From positions 1 through 36,474 of the forward strand of contig NZ_MZMU01000014.1 in NCBI RefSeq assembly GCF_004123835.1: 36,474 nt of DNA, in the 5' to 3' direction. Below, in pieces: positions 23,873-32,751 of the stretch (the stretch's first letter is position 1; every line of letters begins with the position of its first letter). The notes under the pieces are model-generated. The model worked only from the letters and a program-made list of their open reading frames with translations, was not told where the DNA came from and made no database searches. The stretch comes from Rhizobium leguminosarum. Its GTDB lineage: Bacteria > Pseudomonadota > Alphaproteobacteria > Rhizobiales > Rhizobiaceae. A program made the translations under genes and the position numbers.

Positions 23873-25081
23873 CTAGCGCTGCAGCCAGGCTTCGATGCCG
23901 CGCGCTGCCGCCCGGCCGGTCGCCAGGCAGGCGGTGAGGAGATAGCCGCCGGTCGGTGCCTCCCAGTCGAGCATCTCACCGGCGATGAAGGTGCCTGGCA
24001 GCGCCTTCAACATGAAGTTTTCGTCGATGCCGCTCCAGCGGATGCCTCCGGCCGAGGAGATCGCTTCGGCGATCGGGCGGGTTTCGATCACCGGCACCGG
24101 CAGGGCCTTGATCATGCCGGCGAGACGCTCCGGATCGGTTCGGTCGCGCTCGGGAGCGAGTTCGCGCAGCAGCGCCGCCTTGACGCCGTCGAGGCCGGCA
24201 CCCTTGCGCAGGCGGTTTGAAAAGCTCGATTTGGCGTCCTGCCGCGCAAGGTCGCGGCTTAGTCTCTCGGTTGTCCGGCCGGGTGAGAGGTCGAGCGTCA
24301 GGACGGCGCTGCCATGGTTCAGCAGCCGGTCGCGCAACGCGGCCGTATGGGTATAGACGAGGCTGCCTTCGATGCCGCTGCCGGTGATGACGAATTCGCC
24401 GGGAAAAGTGCCGGCCTCGGACGTGGCGGTGACTGATTTTACCGGCTCGCCGGCGAAACGTTCGCTGAAGTTCCCGCTCCATCCGACGACGAAGCCGCAA
24501 TTGGCGGGTTGAAAAGTGTCAATTTCCACGCCCCTGCCGGCCAGCCACGGCACCCAGGCTGCATCGGAGCCGAGGCGCGGCCAGCTTGCGCCGCCGAGCG
24601 CCAGCAGGGCTGCGTCGCAATGGACGATGCTGCGCCCTTCGGGCGTTTCGAAAACATAGCCGTCTTCGGCAAAACCGGTCCAGCGGTGGCGGGTGCGCAG
24701 CGTGGCGCCCTGTGCCTCTAGCCGCCTGAGCCAGGCGCGCAGCAAAGGCGAGGCCTTCATCACCTTCGGGAAAACCCGGCCGGACGAGCCGATGAAGGTT
24801 TCGGTCCCGAGGTCGCTTGCCCAATGCCTGATATCATCAGGGGTAAAGGCATCAAGAGCGCGCTGCAGACGGGCGGAAGCCGCGCCGAAGCGCGTGGTGA
24901 AACGGGCATAATCCTCGGAATGGGTGATGTTGAGACCCGATTTGCCGGCCAGCAGAAACTTGCGGGCAAAGGTCGGCATGGCGTCATAGACGGTCACCGC
25001 ATGACCGGAACGGGAAAGCAGTTCGGCAGCCGCGAGACCCGCCGGGCCGCCGCCGATGATTGCAATCCGCTTCTGGTTCAT
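23873..25081 (-). CDS. NAD(P)/FAD-dependent oxidoreductase, BaiN/HI0933-like (TIGR03862-type)
   Basis: A 402-residue flavoprotein. The FAD dinucleotide motif IAIIGGGPAGLAAAELL is at about residues 6-22, and KSGLNITHSED plus the late AGEMLDWEAPTGGYLLT are hallmarks of the HI0933/BaiN group. The ATG at 25081 is chosen over an upstream one because the FAD motif should start near the N-terminus. Its reaction is unknown; family members are annotated as aminoacetone oxidase-like or flavoprotein of unknown substrate. It lies 70 nt downstream of merR on the same strand, without obvious functional link. Confidence 0.88.
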   Translation of the reverse strand: MNQKRIAIIGGGPAGLAAAELLSRSGHAVTVYDAMPTFARKFLLAGKSGLNITHSEDYARFTTRFGAASARLQRALDAFTPDDIRHWASDLGTETFIGSSGRVFPKVMKASPLLRAWLRRLEAQGATLRTRHRWTGFAEDGYVFETPEGRSIVHCDAALLALGGASWPRLGSDAAWVPWLAGRGVEIDTFQPANCGFVVGWSGNFSERFAGEPVKSVTATSEAGTFPGEFVITGSGIEGSLVYTHTAALRDRLLNHGSAVLTLDLSPGRTTERLSRDLARQDAKSSFSNRLRKGAGLDGVKAALLRELAPERDRTDPERLAGMIKALPVPVIETRPIAEAISSAGGIRWSGIDENFMLKALPGTFIAGEMLDWEAPTGGYLLTACLATGRAAARGIEAWLQR

Positions 25082-25150
25082 TGATCTCTTCGCCCGATTC
25101 TCTCTGTATGCAGTTTTGGCGCGGGCGCGGATCGCCCGCAAGGGCAGCGG

Positions 25151-25573
25151 TCAGTGGTGCGGATGCGTGCACTGGCCGTGGTCGGCGAGCACCTCGATGA
25201 CGCGGCATTGGTCGACGCGGCCATGGCCGCAGCCGTCCATCATGATTTCCAGCTCGGCTTTCAGCGCCATCAGGCTGCGGATGCGCTGCTCGACCTCGAT
25301 GAGGCGGGCTTTGGCGATGGCATCGGCCGAGGCGCAGGACTGGTGCGGATCGTCCTGCAGAGTGAGCAGCGTGCGGATCGCCTCGATCTCGAAGCCGAGT
25401 TCGCGGGCATGGCGGATGAAGGCGAGGCGGCTGATATCCGCAGGCTCGAAGGAGCGCTGGTTGCTCTCGCTGCGGCTCGGCGCTGCGAGCAGGCCGATGC
25501 TCTCATAATAACGGACCGTCGGCACCTTGACGCCGCTTTGGCGGGCGGCTTCGCCAATGGTGATCTTTTTCAT
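25151..25573 (-). CDS. MerR-family heavy-metal-responsive regulator (ZntR/CadR/PbrR-like)
   Basis: A 140-residue MerR protein. The N-terminal helix-turn-helix ITIGEAARQSGVKVPTVRYY and wing are canonical. The dimer helix is followed by metal-ligand candidates: Cys in HQSCAS, Cys in DGCGHG, Cys in DQCRV and a C-terminal CTHPHH tail. The His-rich tail resembles CadR/PbrR-type sensors of Zn, Cd or Pb. It is divergent from the P-type ATPase gene and would activate it by untwisting the 19-bp-spaced promoter at 25584-25614. GAGGAAAATC precedes the ATG. Confidence 0.92.
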   Translation of the reverse strand: MKKITIGEAARQSGVKVPTVRYYESIGLLAAPSRSESNQRSFEPADISRLAFIRHARELGFEIEAIRTLLTLQDDPHQSCASADAIAKARLIEVEQRIRSLMALKAELEIMMDGCGHGRVDQCRVIEVLADHGQCTHPHH

Positions 25574-25583
25574 GATTTTCCTC

Positions 25584-25614
25584 TTGCACCTCTAGTCGCT
25601 AGAGGATGTAGGAG
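25584..25614 (+). promoter_or_regulatory. MerR-type promoter/operator of the P1B ATPase
   Basis: TTGCAC (-35, 25584-25589) and TAGGAG (-10, 25609-25614) are separated by a long 19-nt spacer. The spacer holds the perfect dyad CCTCTAG-TCG-CTAGAGG at 25589-25605. This over-long spacer with a central dyad is diagnostic for MerR-family activation. Confidence 0.87.
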
Positions 25615-25644
25615 AGATGCTTCTGTTTGACAAGGAAGCGGATC

Positions 25645-27948
25645 ATGGCTGAGAGCGAGACACGATACCGGGTTGGCGGCATGGATTGCGCCGCCTGCGC
25701 AACCAAGATCGATACGGCGGTCAGACGCGTGGCGGGTGTCGCCGATGTTTCCGTTTCGATGATGGCGGGCACGATGACCGTTCGGCACGATGGCAGCAGC
25801 GATCTCAAGGCGATCGAGAAGAAGGTGACCGGGCTCGGCTATTCCGTCGCGCCGCTTGCCGGAACCACTGCGCCTGCGCATACCCAGGGCTCGCGGCATC
25901 GTCACGACCATGGACATGATCACCGCGATCACGCCGGCCATGACCACGATCATGCGGGCCACAACCATGAAGGCCACGCTCATGCAGGCCATAGCCATGA
26001 TCACGCAAGTCATGACCATGACCGTTCTCACGGTCATGGCGAGAGGGAAATCGAGGGGCTGCACGGGCACGACTATGCACCCATGACCGGTCCCTGGTGG
26101 CAGAGCAGGAAGGGCCGGCTGACCATCCTTTCGGGGGCGGCCCTCGTTGCCGCCTATGCCGTCGGCCATCTCGTGCCGGCGATTGCATCCTATGCCTTCA
26201 TCATCGCCATGCTGATCGGGCTGGTGCCGATCGCGCGGCGCGCCATCGTGGCCGCCTTCTCGGGAACACCGTTTTCGATCGAGATGCTGATGACGATTGC
26301 CGCCGTCGGCGCCGTCATCATCAATGCCGGTGAAGAGGCGGCAACCGTTGTGTTCCTGTTCCTCGTCGGCGAGCTGCTGGAAGGGGTGGCAGCGGGCAAG
26401 GCGCGGGAAAGCATCCAGTCGCTGACGGCGCTGGTGCCGAAGACCGCGCTGCTCGAAGACAATGGGCAGACGCGGGAGGTGCCGGCGGAAAGCCTTTCGG
26501 TCGGCGCCATCATCATGGTTCGTCCTGGCGATCGGATCTCGGCGGACGGCATTATCATTTCCGGCGAGAGCGCGATCGACGAGGCGCCGGTGACGGGTGA
26601 GAGCACGCCGGTACGAAAAGGAGTCGATGCCGTCGTTTTTGCCGGCACGGTGAATGGCGATGCGGTGCTGAGGGTTCGCGTCACGGCGGCTGCCGCCGAC
26701 AATACCATTGCCCGCGTCGTCAAGTTGGTGGAGGAGGCGCAGGAATCGAAGGCGCCGACCGAACGCTTCATCGATCGGTTCTCGCGCTATTACACGCCCG
26801 GCGTCGTCGTGGTCGCAGCGCTGGTAGCGGTCGTTCCGCCGCTGCTGTTCGCAGGGCCGTGGGGCGAATGGGTCTATAAGGGCCTTGCCATCCTTTTGAT
26901 CGGCTGCCCCTGCGCGCTCGTCATCTCGACGCCGGCGGCGATCGCCGCCTCGCTTTCGGCAGGTGCGCGGCGCGGGCTGCTGATGAAGGGCGGCGCGGTG
27001 CTGGAAACGCTCGGCAAGGTGACGATGGTCGCCTTCGACAAGACAGGCACGCTGACGGAAGGCAGGCCACAGGTCACCGACATCATTGCCTTCGGTCTGA
27101 GCGAGGCGCAGGTGCTGTCGCGCGCGGCGGTGCTGGAGCAGGGTTCCAGCCATCCGTTGGCGCTGGCGATCCTCAACCGCGCCAAGGCGGACGGCGTTCC
27201 CGTGCCGCCGGCCTTCGAGCTGGAAGCGCTGCCGGGCAAGGGTGTCAGCGGCAAGGTCGGCGGCGAGACGCTGGATCTGCTGTCGCCGCCTGCCGCCCGC
27301 GAGCGAGGGACGCTCGGCGCGGAACAGGATGCACGCATCACGGCGCTGAACGACGAGGGCAAGAGCGTGTCGGTGCTGCTCGTCAACGGTGTTGCGGCCG
27401 GCCTGATCGCCATGCGCGACGAGCCGCGTGAGGATGCCGAGGCCGGGCTCGCTGCCCTCAAATCAGCAGGCGTCAAGGCGTTGATGCTGACCGGCGACAA
27501 CAAGCGGACGGCAGCAGCCGTTGCCGGCATGCTCGGCATCGACTGGCGCGGCGAGATGATGCCGGAGGACAAGCAGCGGGTCGTTGGCGAATTGAAGCGC
27601 CAGGGTTTCATCGTCGCCAAGGTCGGCGACGGCATCAACGATGCTCCGGCGCTGGCCGCGGCCGATATCGGCATCGCCATGGGCGGCGGCACCGATGTGG
27701 CGCTGGAGACGGCGGATGCGGCCGTGCTGCACGGACGCGTCGGCGACGTGGCGCGAATGATCGAACTTTCCAAACGCACGATGCGCAACATCCTGCAGAA
27801 CATCATCATCGCACTCGGGCTGAAGGCGGTGTTTCTGGTGACGACGATCGCTGGTATCACCGGGCTCTGGCTGGCGATCCTCGCCGATACCGGCGCCACC
27901 GTGCTGGTGACGATCAACGCGCTGCGGTTGCTTCGGATAAAGATATAA
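25645..27948 (+). CDS. zntA: Heavy-metal P1B-type ATPase (Zn/Cd/Pb exporter, ZntA-like)
   Basis: A 767-residue inner-membrane pump. The N-terminal HMA domain has GMDCAAC (Cys15, Cys18). A very His-rich linker spans about residues 85-142 with many HDH and GH repeats. Membrane ion-site motif CPC is at 421-423, phosphorylation motif DKTGT starts at Asp465, the SSHPLA motif and GDGINDAPAL follow. The ATG at 25645 is set by AAGGAAG upstream. The CPC plus HMA plus merR context indicates Zn2+/Cd2+/Pb2+ export using ATP. The His-rich loop probably buffers or senses metal. Regulation is by the divergent MerR protein. Confidence 0.95.
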   Translation: MAESETRYRVGGMDCAACATKIDTAVRRVAGVADVSVSMMAGTMTVRHDGSSDLKAIEKKVTGLGYSVAPLAGTTAPAHTQGSRHRHDHGHDHRDHAGHDHDHAGHNHEGHAHAGHSHDHASHDHDRSHGHGEREIEGLHGHDYAPMTGPWWQSRKGRLTILSGAALVAAYAVGHLVPAIASYAFIIAMLIGLVPIARRAIVAAFSGTPFSIEMLMTIAAVGAVIINAGEEAATVVFLFLVGELLEGVAAGKARESIQSLTALVPKTALLEDNGQTREVPAESLSVGAIIMVRPGDRISADGIIISGESAIDEAPVTGESTPVRKGVDAVVFAGTVNGDAVLRVRVTAAAADNTIARVVKLVEEAQESKAPTERFIDRFSRYYTPGVVVVAALVAVVPPLLFAGPWGEWVYKGLAILLIGCPCALVISTPAAIAASLSAGARRGLLMKGGAVLETLGKVTMVAFDKTGTLTEGRPQVTDIIAFGLSEAQVLSRAAVLEQGSSHPLALAILNRAKADGVPVPPAFELEALPGKGVSGKVGGETLDLLSPPAARERGTLGAEQDARITALNDEGKSVSVLLVNGVAAGLIAMRDEPREDAEAGLAALKSAGVKALMLTGDNKRTAAAVAGMLGIDWRGEMMPEDKQRVVGELKRQGFIVAKVGDGINDAPALAAADIGIAMGGGTDVALETADAAVLHGRVGDVARMIELSKRTMRNILQNIIIALGLKAVFLVTTIAGITGLWLAILADTGATVLVTINALRLLRIKI

Positions 27949-28166
27949 ACATTCCTGACTTCATCCCTCCGGCGCTCGTCACCGGCGGGATGTCCCATCG
28001 ACGATTCGGGCCCGATCTCGAATCGAAATCGCGGGACCGGCCATAGGTCGGCTCTCCTCGTCAGGGCTTTCTCCACAGTCTGCTTTCTTTAAGCTTTGGT
28101 TATCCATGTTTTTCACAGGAACCCAGCGATTTCAAACCTGCCGTAACGCAATGCACAAACCATCCG

Positions 28167-28203
28167 TTGACGCGAATTTGGATTGGCGTACTATATCTAG
28201 TGT
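28167..28203 (+). promoter_or_regulatory. nrdHIEF promoter with overlapping NrdR box
   Basis: TTGACG (28167-28172) and TACTAT (28189-28194), 16 nt apart, form the promoter. The 16-mer at 28188-28203, GTACTATATCTAGTGT, agrees with the NrdR consensus acaCwAtATaTwGtgt at 13 positions by my count and covers the -10 and start region. A second box at the usual spacing is not clear; the sequence near 28153 matches weakly. Confidence 0.68.
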
Positions 28204-28400
28204 TCAAGGTTCCATCGATTCGTAGGGATCGATGGCTAAGACGGGAATTCGGTGCGCTTCGCCATCATGGCGCGGCAATGCCGGAGCTGCCCCCGCAACT
28301 GTAAGCGGTGAGCAACTGTCCGATTTCAGGTCACTGGAGCATGATGCTCCGGGAAGGCTGGGGCAGGGTGCTTTGACCCGTGAGCCAGGAGACCTGCCTC
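28203..28400 (+). ncRNA. Cobalamin (B12) riboswitch
   Basis: Conserved blocks appear in order: GGGAATTCGGTGCG, GGAGCTGCCCCCGCAACTG, TAAGCGG, TCACTGG, CCGGGAAGGC, and the B12 box GAGCCAGGAGACCTGCC ending near 28398. It lies in the long leader of nrdHIEF, some 280 nt ahead of nrdH. It would turn off the B12-independent class Ib reductase when adenosylcobalamin is plentiful. Confidence 0.95.
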
Positions 28401-28679
28401 GAACAAAACGTCCACGGGCGGGGTGTCCGGAAGGTCGCGTTGCATGGCTGCGGGGAATCTCCGCATCGCGTTTCGCAGGCCCGAGCCTCCGCATCAGCCA
28501 CTTCGGGGTGAAGTCATGTCAGTATGTCAGTTCAGGCCGCCACCCGCTAGAGGTAGAGGGCGGAGTACGCCCAGCGGCTAAACAGCCGCATAGCTCAAAT
28601 CATCAGAGAATTTTTCGACGGATATCGGCAGATTTCCGATCGATGTCCTGCGCCCAATCGCGTCGTCACGAGGAATATC
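28401..28679 (+). other. Leader between riboswitch and nrdH
   Basis: No gene is seen. Several GC-rich pairings exist, including GCGGCT-AAAC-AGCCGC near 28574-28589, which could be part of the riboswitch expression platform. No T-run follows any of them, so translational or Rho-linked control is more likely than an intrinsic terminator. Confidence 0.4.
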
Positions 28680-28901
28680 ATGACCATTACCGTCTACAGC
28701 AAGCCTGCCTGTGTCCAGTGCACTGCCACCTACCGCGCCCTCGACCGGTTGGGCGTCGATTATGACATCGTCGATATTTCGCAGGATGCCGAAGCGCTCG
28801 ATCGCGTCCGCAGCCTCGGCTACATGCAGGCGCCTGTGGTCATCGCCGGCGAGCAGCATTGGGCGGGCTTCCGCCCCGACATGATCAGCGCGCTTTCCTG
28901 A
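28680..28901 (+). CDS. nrdH: NrdH glutaredoxin-like redoxin
   Basis: A 73-residue thioredoxin-fold redoxin. The active site is CVQC (residues 11-14) in the KPACVQCTATYRALD context, and the C-terminal half has APVVIAGEQHWAGFRPD, the NrdH signature. It reduces the class Ib ribonucleotide reductase NrdE, itself regenerated by thioredoxin reductase. The ATG has GAGGAATATC upstream. It starts the nrdHIEF operon; nrdI follows by 9 nt. Confidence 0.95.
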   Translation: MTITVYSKPACVQCTATYRALDRLGVDYDIVDISQDAEALDRVRSLGYMQAPVVIAGEQHWAGFRPDMISALS

Positions 28902-28910
28902 GGAAAGGCG

Positions 28911-29318
28911 ATGGGGCTGATCGTCTATTATTCCAGCCGGTCCGAGAATACTCATCGGTTCGTCGCCAAGCTCGGACTGCGCGCGGCGCGCATTCCGGCA
29001 GGTGGCGCAGACGCGTTCCATATCCGCGAACCCTTCGTGCTGATCGTGCCGACCTATAGCGGCGACGGCGGCAAGGGCGGCGCCGTTCCAAAGCAGGTGA
29101 TCCGTTTCCTCAACGATGCGGAAAACCGCGGACACATCCGCGGCGTAATTGCCGCGGGCAACAGCAATTTCGGCGAGACATACGGGCTCGCCGGCGACGT
29201 GGTCTCGCAGAAATGCCAGGTGCCGTACCTTTACCGGTTCGAGCTTATCGGCACCGAAGACGACGTTGCCAAGGTCAAACACGGAATGGAACGATTTTGG
29301 ACACGGCAACAAACCTGA
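28911..29318 (+). CDS. nrdI: NrdI flavodoxin-like protein
   Basis: A 135-residue NrdI. The FMN-binding start is IVYYSSRSENTHRF, followed by IVPTYSGDGGKGG and IAAGNSNFGETYGLAG, all family blocks. It supplies the oxidant to build the dimanganese-tyrosyl radical in NrdF. GAGGAAAGGCG precedes the ATG. Its end overlaps the start of nrdE by 22 nt. Confidence 0.95.
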   Translation: MGLIVYYSSRSENTHRFVAKLGLRAARIPAGGADAFHIREPFVLIVPTYSGDGGKGGAVPKQVIRFLNDAENRGHIRGVIAAGNSNFGETYGLAGDVVSQKCQVPYLYRFELIGTEDDVAKVKHGMERFWTRQQT

Positions 29319-31501
29319 CGCGGGATGCGGGCGCAAAACCGCATCACACTTTTGCTCATCCCGCCGGGGAAAGGCCGCTGAAGGCGGCCGAAACCCTCGA
29401 CTATCACGCGCTGAACGCGATGCTGAACCTCTATGACGATGAGGGGCGGATCCAGCTCGACAAGGATCGAATGGCTGCCGAGCAATATTTCCTGCAGCAT
29501 GTGAACCAGAACACGGTGTTCTTCCACAATCTGAGGGAAAAGCTCGATTACCTCGTGACCGAGGGTTATTACGAGCAGGAGGTTCTCGATCAGTATTCCT
29601 TCAATTTCGTGCGCGATCTGTTCGACCAGGCCTATGCCAAGAAATTCCGTTTCCCGACCTTCCTCGGCGCCTTCAAATATTACACCAGCTATACGCTGAA
29701 GACCTTCGACGGAAAGCGCTATCTCGAGCGCTATGAGGACCGCATCTGCATGGTGGCTCTGGCCTTGGCGCGCGGCGACGAGGCCCTTGCCCGCGACATG
29801 GTCGACGAGATCATTTCCGGCCGCTTCCAGCCGGCAACGCCGACCTTCCTCAATGCCGGCAAGAAGCAGCGCGGCGAACTGGTTTCCTGCTTCCTGCTGC
29901 GCGTCGAGGACAATATGGAATCGATCGGCCGGTCGATCAATTCGGCGCTGCAATTGTCGAAGCGCGGCGGCGGCGTGGCGCTGTCGCTGACGAACATCCG
30001 CGAGGCAGGCGCGCCGATCAAGCATATCGAGAACCAGTCGTCGGGCATCATCCCGGTGATGAAGCTGCTCGAAGACAGCTTCTCCTACGCCAACCAGCTC
30101 GGCGCGCGCCAGGGGGCAGGTGCGGTCTATCTCAATGCCCATCATCCCGATATCATGCGCTTCCTCGACACCAAGCGCGAAAATGCCGACGAGAAGATCC
30201 GCATCAAGACGCTGTCGCTCGGCGTCGTCGTGCCCGATATCACCTTCGAGCTCGCCAAGAACAACGAGGATATGTACCTGTTCTCGCCTTATGACGTGGA
30301 GCGCGTCTATGGCGTGCCCTTCACCGAAATTTCGGTGACGGAAAAGTACCGCGAGATGGCGGACGACGCCCGCATCTCCAAGAAGAAGATCAAGGCGCGG
30401 GAATTCTTCCAGGTGCTTGCCGAAATCCAGTTCGAGAGCGGCTATCCCTACATCATGTTCGAAGACACGGTGAACCGGGCGAACCCGATCGCCGGGCGCA
30501 TCAGCATGAGCAATCTTTGCTCTGAGATCCTGCAGGTGAGCGAGGCGAGCGAATATAATGACGACCTCTCCTACAAACATCTCGGCAAGGACATTTCCTG
30601 CAATCTCGGCTCGCTGAATATCGCGGCGGCAATGGATTCGGCCGATTTCGGCAAGACGATCGAGACCTCGATCCGGGCGCTGACGGCCGTTTCCGACATG
30701 AGTCACATTTCCTCGGTTCCCTCGATCGAGAAGGGCAACGACGAGAGCCGTGCGATCGGCCTTGGCCAGATGAACCTGCACGGTTACCTCGCCCGCGAAC
30801 GCATTTTCTACGGCTCCGAGGAAGGCGTCGACTTCACCAACATCTATTTCTATACGGTGACCTATCACGCGATCCGCGCCTCGAACCTTTTGGCGGTCGA
30901 ACGCGGCACGAGCTTCAAGGGCTTCGAGAACTCGAAATATGCCTCCGGCGAATATTTCGACAAATATACCGACCGGCTCTGGGAGCCGGCGACGGAGACG
31001 GTGAGGGCGCTGTTCGAGACGTCAGGCATTCACATTCCGACGCAGGAAGATTGGGCCGCGCTGAAGAAGGCGGTGATGGCCTCCGGCCTCTATAACCAGA
31101 ACCTGCAAGCGGTGCCGCCGACGGGCTCGATTTCCTATATCAACCACTCGACCTCCTCGATCCATCCGATCGTCTCGAAGATCGAGATCCGCAAGGAAGG
31201 CAAGATCGGCCGCGTCTACTATCCGGCGCCGTTCATGACCAACGACAATCTCGACTATTATCAGGACGCCTACGAGATCGGGCCGGAGAAGATAATCGAC
31301 ACCTATGCGGCGGCGACCCAGCATGTCGACCAAGGCCTGTCGCTGACCTTGTTCTTCCGCGACACGGCAACGACGCGCGACATCAACAAGGCGCAGATCC
31401 ATGCCTGGAAGAAGGGCATCAAGACGATCTACTACATCCGCCTTCGCCAGATGGCGCTGTCCGGCACCGAGGTGCAGGGCTGCGTATCCTGCACGCTGTG
31501 A
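29297..31501 (+). CDS. nrdE: Ribonucleoside-diphosphate reductase class Ib, alpha subunit
   Basis: A 734-residue large subunit. SCFLLRVEDNMESIGRSI and SNLCSEILQ hold active-site cysteines, the finger-loop region contains NLGSLNIAAAM, and the C-terminal redox tail is CVSCTL, which NrdH reduces. The best start is a TTG at 29297 after GGAACGATT, giving MDTATNLTRD; it overlaps nrdI by 22 nt. An upstream in-frame ATG would read through nrdI and is rejected. The enzyme makes deoxyribonucleoside diphosphates for DNA synthesis. Confidence 0.95.
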   Translation: MDTATNLTRDAGAKPHHTFAHPAGERPLKAAETLDYHALNAMLNLYDDEGRIQLDKDRMAAEQYFLQHVNQNTVFFHNLREKLDYLVTEGYYEQEVLDQYSFNFVRDLFDQAYAKKFRFPTFLGAFKYYTSYTLKTFDGKRYLERYEDRICMVALALARGDEALARDMVDEIISGRFQPATPTFLNAGKKQRGELVSCFLLRVEDNMESIGRSINSALQLSKRGGGVALSLTNIREAGAPIKHIENQSSGIIPVMKLLEDSFSYANQLGARQGAGAVYLNAHHPDIMRFLDTKRENADEKIRIKTLSLGVVVPDITFELAKNNEDMYLFSPYDVERVYGVPFTEISVTEKYREMADDARISKKKIKAREFFQVLAEIQFESGYPYIMFEDTVNRANPIAGRISMSNLCSEILQVSEASEYNDDLSYKHLGKDISCNLGSLNIAAAMDSADFGKTIETSIRALTAVSDMSHISSVPSIEKGNDESRAIGLGQMNLHGYLARERIFYGSEEGVDFTNIYFYTVTYHAIRASNLLAVERGTSFKGFENSKYASGEYFDKYTDRLWEPATETVRALFETSGIHIPTQEDWAALKKAVMASGLYNQNLQAVPPTGSISYINHSTSSIHPIVSKIEIRKEGKIGRVYYPAPFMTNDNLDYYQDAYEIGPEKIIDTYAAATQHVDQGLSLTLFFRDTATTRDINKAQIHAWKKGIKTIYYIRLRQMALSGTEVQGCVSCTL

Positions 31502-31526
31502 TTTGATTTCGGGCATCGAGCCAGAA

Positions 31527-31645
31527 GCCCCCTCACCCTAACCCTCTCCCCGCTGGGGAGAGGGGACTTGGTTGGGGATGACGCTGCCACAAGTCTCTTC
31601 TCCCCAGCGGGGAGAAGGTGCCGGCAGGCGGATGAGGGGGCGCCC
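31527..31645. repeat. RIME-like palindromic intergenic repeat between nrdE and nrdF
   Basis: The outer arms GCCCCCTCA and TGAGGGGGC enclose two hairpins: CTCTCCCC-GCT-GGGGAGAG and CTTCTCCCC-AGC-GGGGAGAAG. This nested palindrome, with the opening CCCTCACCCTAACCCTCTCC, is common in rhizobial intergenic DNA as I recall it. It lies inside the nrdHIEF operon, where it may process or dampen the message before nrdF. Confidence 0.78.
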
Positions 31646-31673
31646 AGACATACTCCTCAAGAGGGACCACCTA

Positions 31674-32648
31674 ATGAACATGCAAATCAAACCCGCTTCT
31701 CGCGTGCGCGCCATCAACTGGAATCGCATCGAGGACGATAAGGATCTCGAAGTCTGGAACCGGCTCACGGGCAATTTCTGGCTGCCGGAAAAGGTGCCGC
31801 TTTCCAACGACATTCCCTCCTGGGCAACGCTGACGCCGGCCGAGCAGCAGCTCACCATCCGCGTCTTCACCGGCCTGACGCTGCTCGACACGATCCAGAA
31901 CGGCGTCGGTTCCATCCGGCTGATGGAAGATGCGGCGACGCCGCATGAGGAGGCGGTGCTTTCCAACGTCTCCTTCATGGAGGCGGTGCATGCGCGCTCC
32001 TATTCCTCGATCTTCTCGACGCTGTGCTCGACGCCCGATGTCGACGATGCCTATCGCTGGTCGGAGGAGAACGAGTTCCTGCAGCGGAAATCGACGCTGA
32101 TCATGGAGCAATATCGCTCCGGCGATCCGTTGAAAAAGAAGGTTGCGAGCGTCTTCCTCGAAAGCTTCCTGTTCTATTCCGGCTTCTACCTGCCGATGTA
32201 CTGGTCGAGCCGCGCTAAGCTCACCAACACGGCCGACATGATCCGGCTGATCATCCGCGATGAGGCGGTGCACGGCTATTATATCGGCTACAAGTTCCAG
32301 CGCGGGCTGGAACGGCTCGGCGAGGAGAGAAGGCAGGAGATCAAGGATTTCGCCTTCGAGCTGCTGCTCGAGCTCTATGACAACGAGGCGAAATATACAG
32401 AAGCGCTCTATGACGGCGTCGGGCTGACCGAGGACGTCAAGAAATTCCTGCATTACAATGCCAATAAGGCGCTGATGAACCTTGGCTATGAGGCGCTGTT
32501 CCCGGGTGAGGCCTGCAAGGTCAATCCGGCAATCCTGTCAGCGCTTTCGCCGAATGCCGACGAGAACCACGACTTCTTCTCCGGCTCCGGTTCCTCCTAT
32601 GTGATCGGCAAGGCAGTGGCGACCGAAGACGAGGACTGGGATTTCTGA
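31674..32648 (+). CDS. nrdF: Ribonucleoside-diphosphate reductase class Ib, beta subunit
   Basis: A 324-residue small subunit. Metal ligands lie in the helices with EEAVLSNVSFMEAVHARSY, FLESFLFYSGFY and IRDEAVHGYYIGYKFQ; the radical Tyr is in HARSYSSIF. The C-terminal acidic tail ATEDEDWDF docks on NrdE. Start ATG at 31674 has GAGGGACCACCTA upstream; the longer frame enters the palindromic repeat and is not coding. It generates the tyrosyl radical with NrdI. Confidence 0.95.
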   Translation: MNMQIKPASRVRAINWNRIEDDKDLEVWNRLTGNFWLPEKVPLSNDIPSWATLTPAEQQLTIRVFTGLTLLDTIQNGVGSIRLMEDAATPHEEAVLSNVSFMEAVHARSYSSIFSTLCSTPDVDDAYRWSEENEFLQRKSTLIMEQYRSGDPLKKKVASVFLESFLFYSGFYLPMYWSSRAKLTNTADMIRLIIRDEAVHGYYIGYKFQRGLERLGEERRQEIKDFAFELLLELYDNEAKYTEALYDGVGLTEDVKKFLHYNANKALMNLGYEALFPGEACKVNPAILSALSPNADENHDFFSGSGSSYVIGKAVATEDEDWDF

Positions 32649-32751
32649 GACTAAATCGCCGTCTCCCCTTATTATTTGCTCCCCTATCGACCACATTCAG
32701 CGGAAACTAAATTCGGCACTCGCCGATGATGTAGCGTAGCGGGAGTTTTTG

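Noticed and set aside
25570..28076. Two long minus-strand open frames (527 and 400 codons) opposite the P-type ATPase gene
   Set aside because: Both are antisense to a clear ATPase with all motifs intact; the Arg/His-rich and Ser/Ala-rich translations are typical shadow products.
29231..30868. Long minus-strand open frame (545 codons) opposite nrdE
   Set aside because: It is the antisense shadow of nrdE in GC-rich DNA: no ribosome site, no recognisable domain, low-complexity composition.
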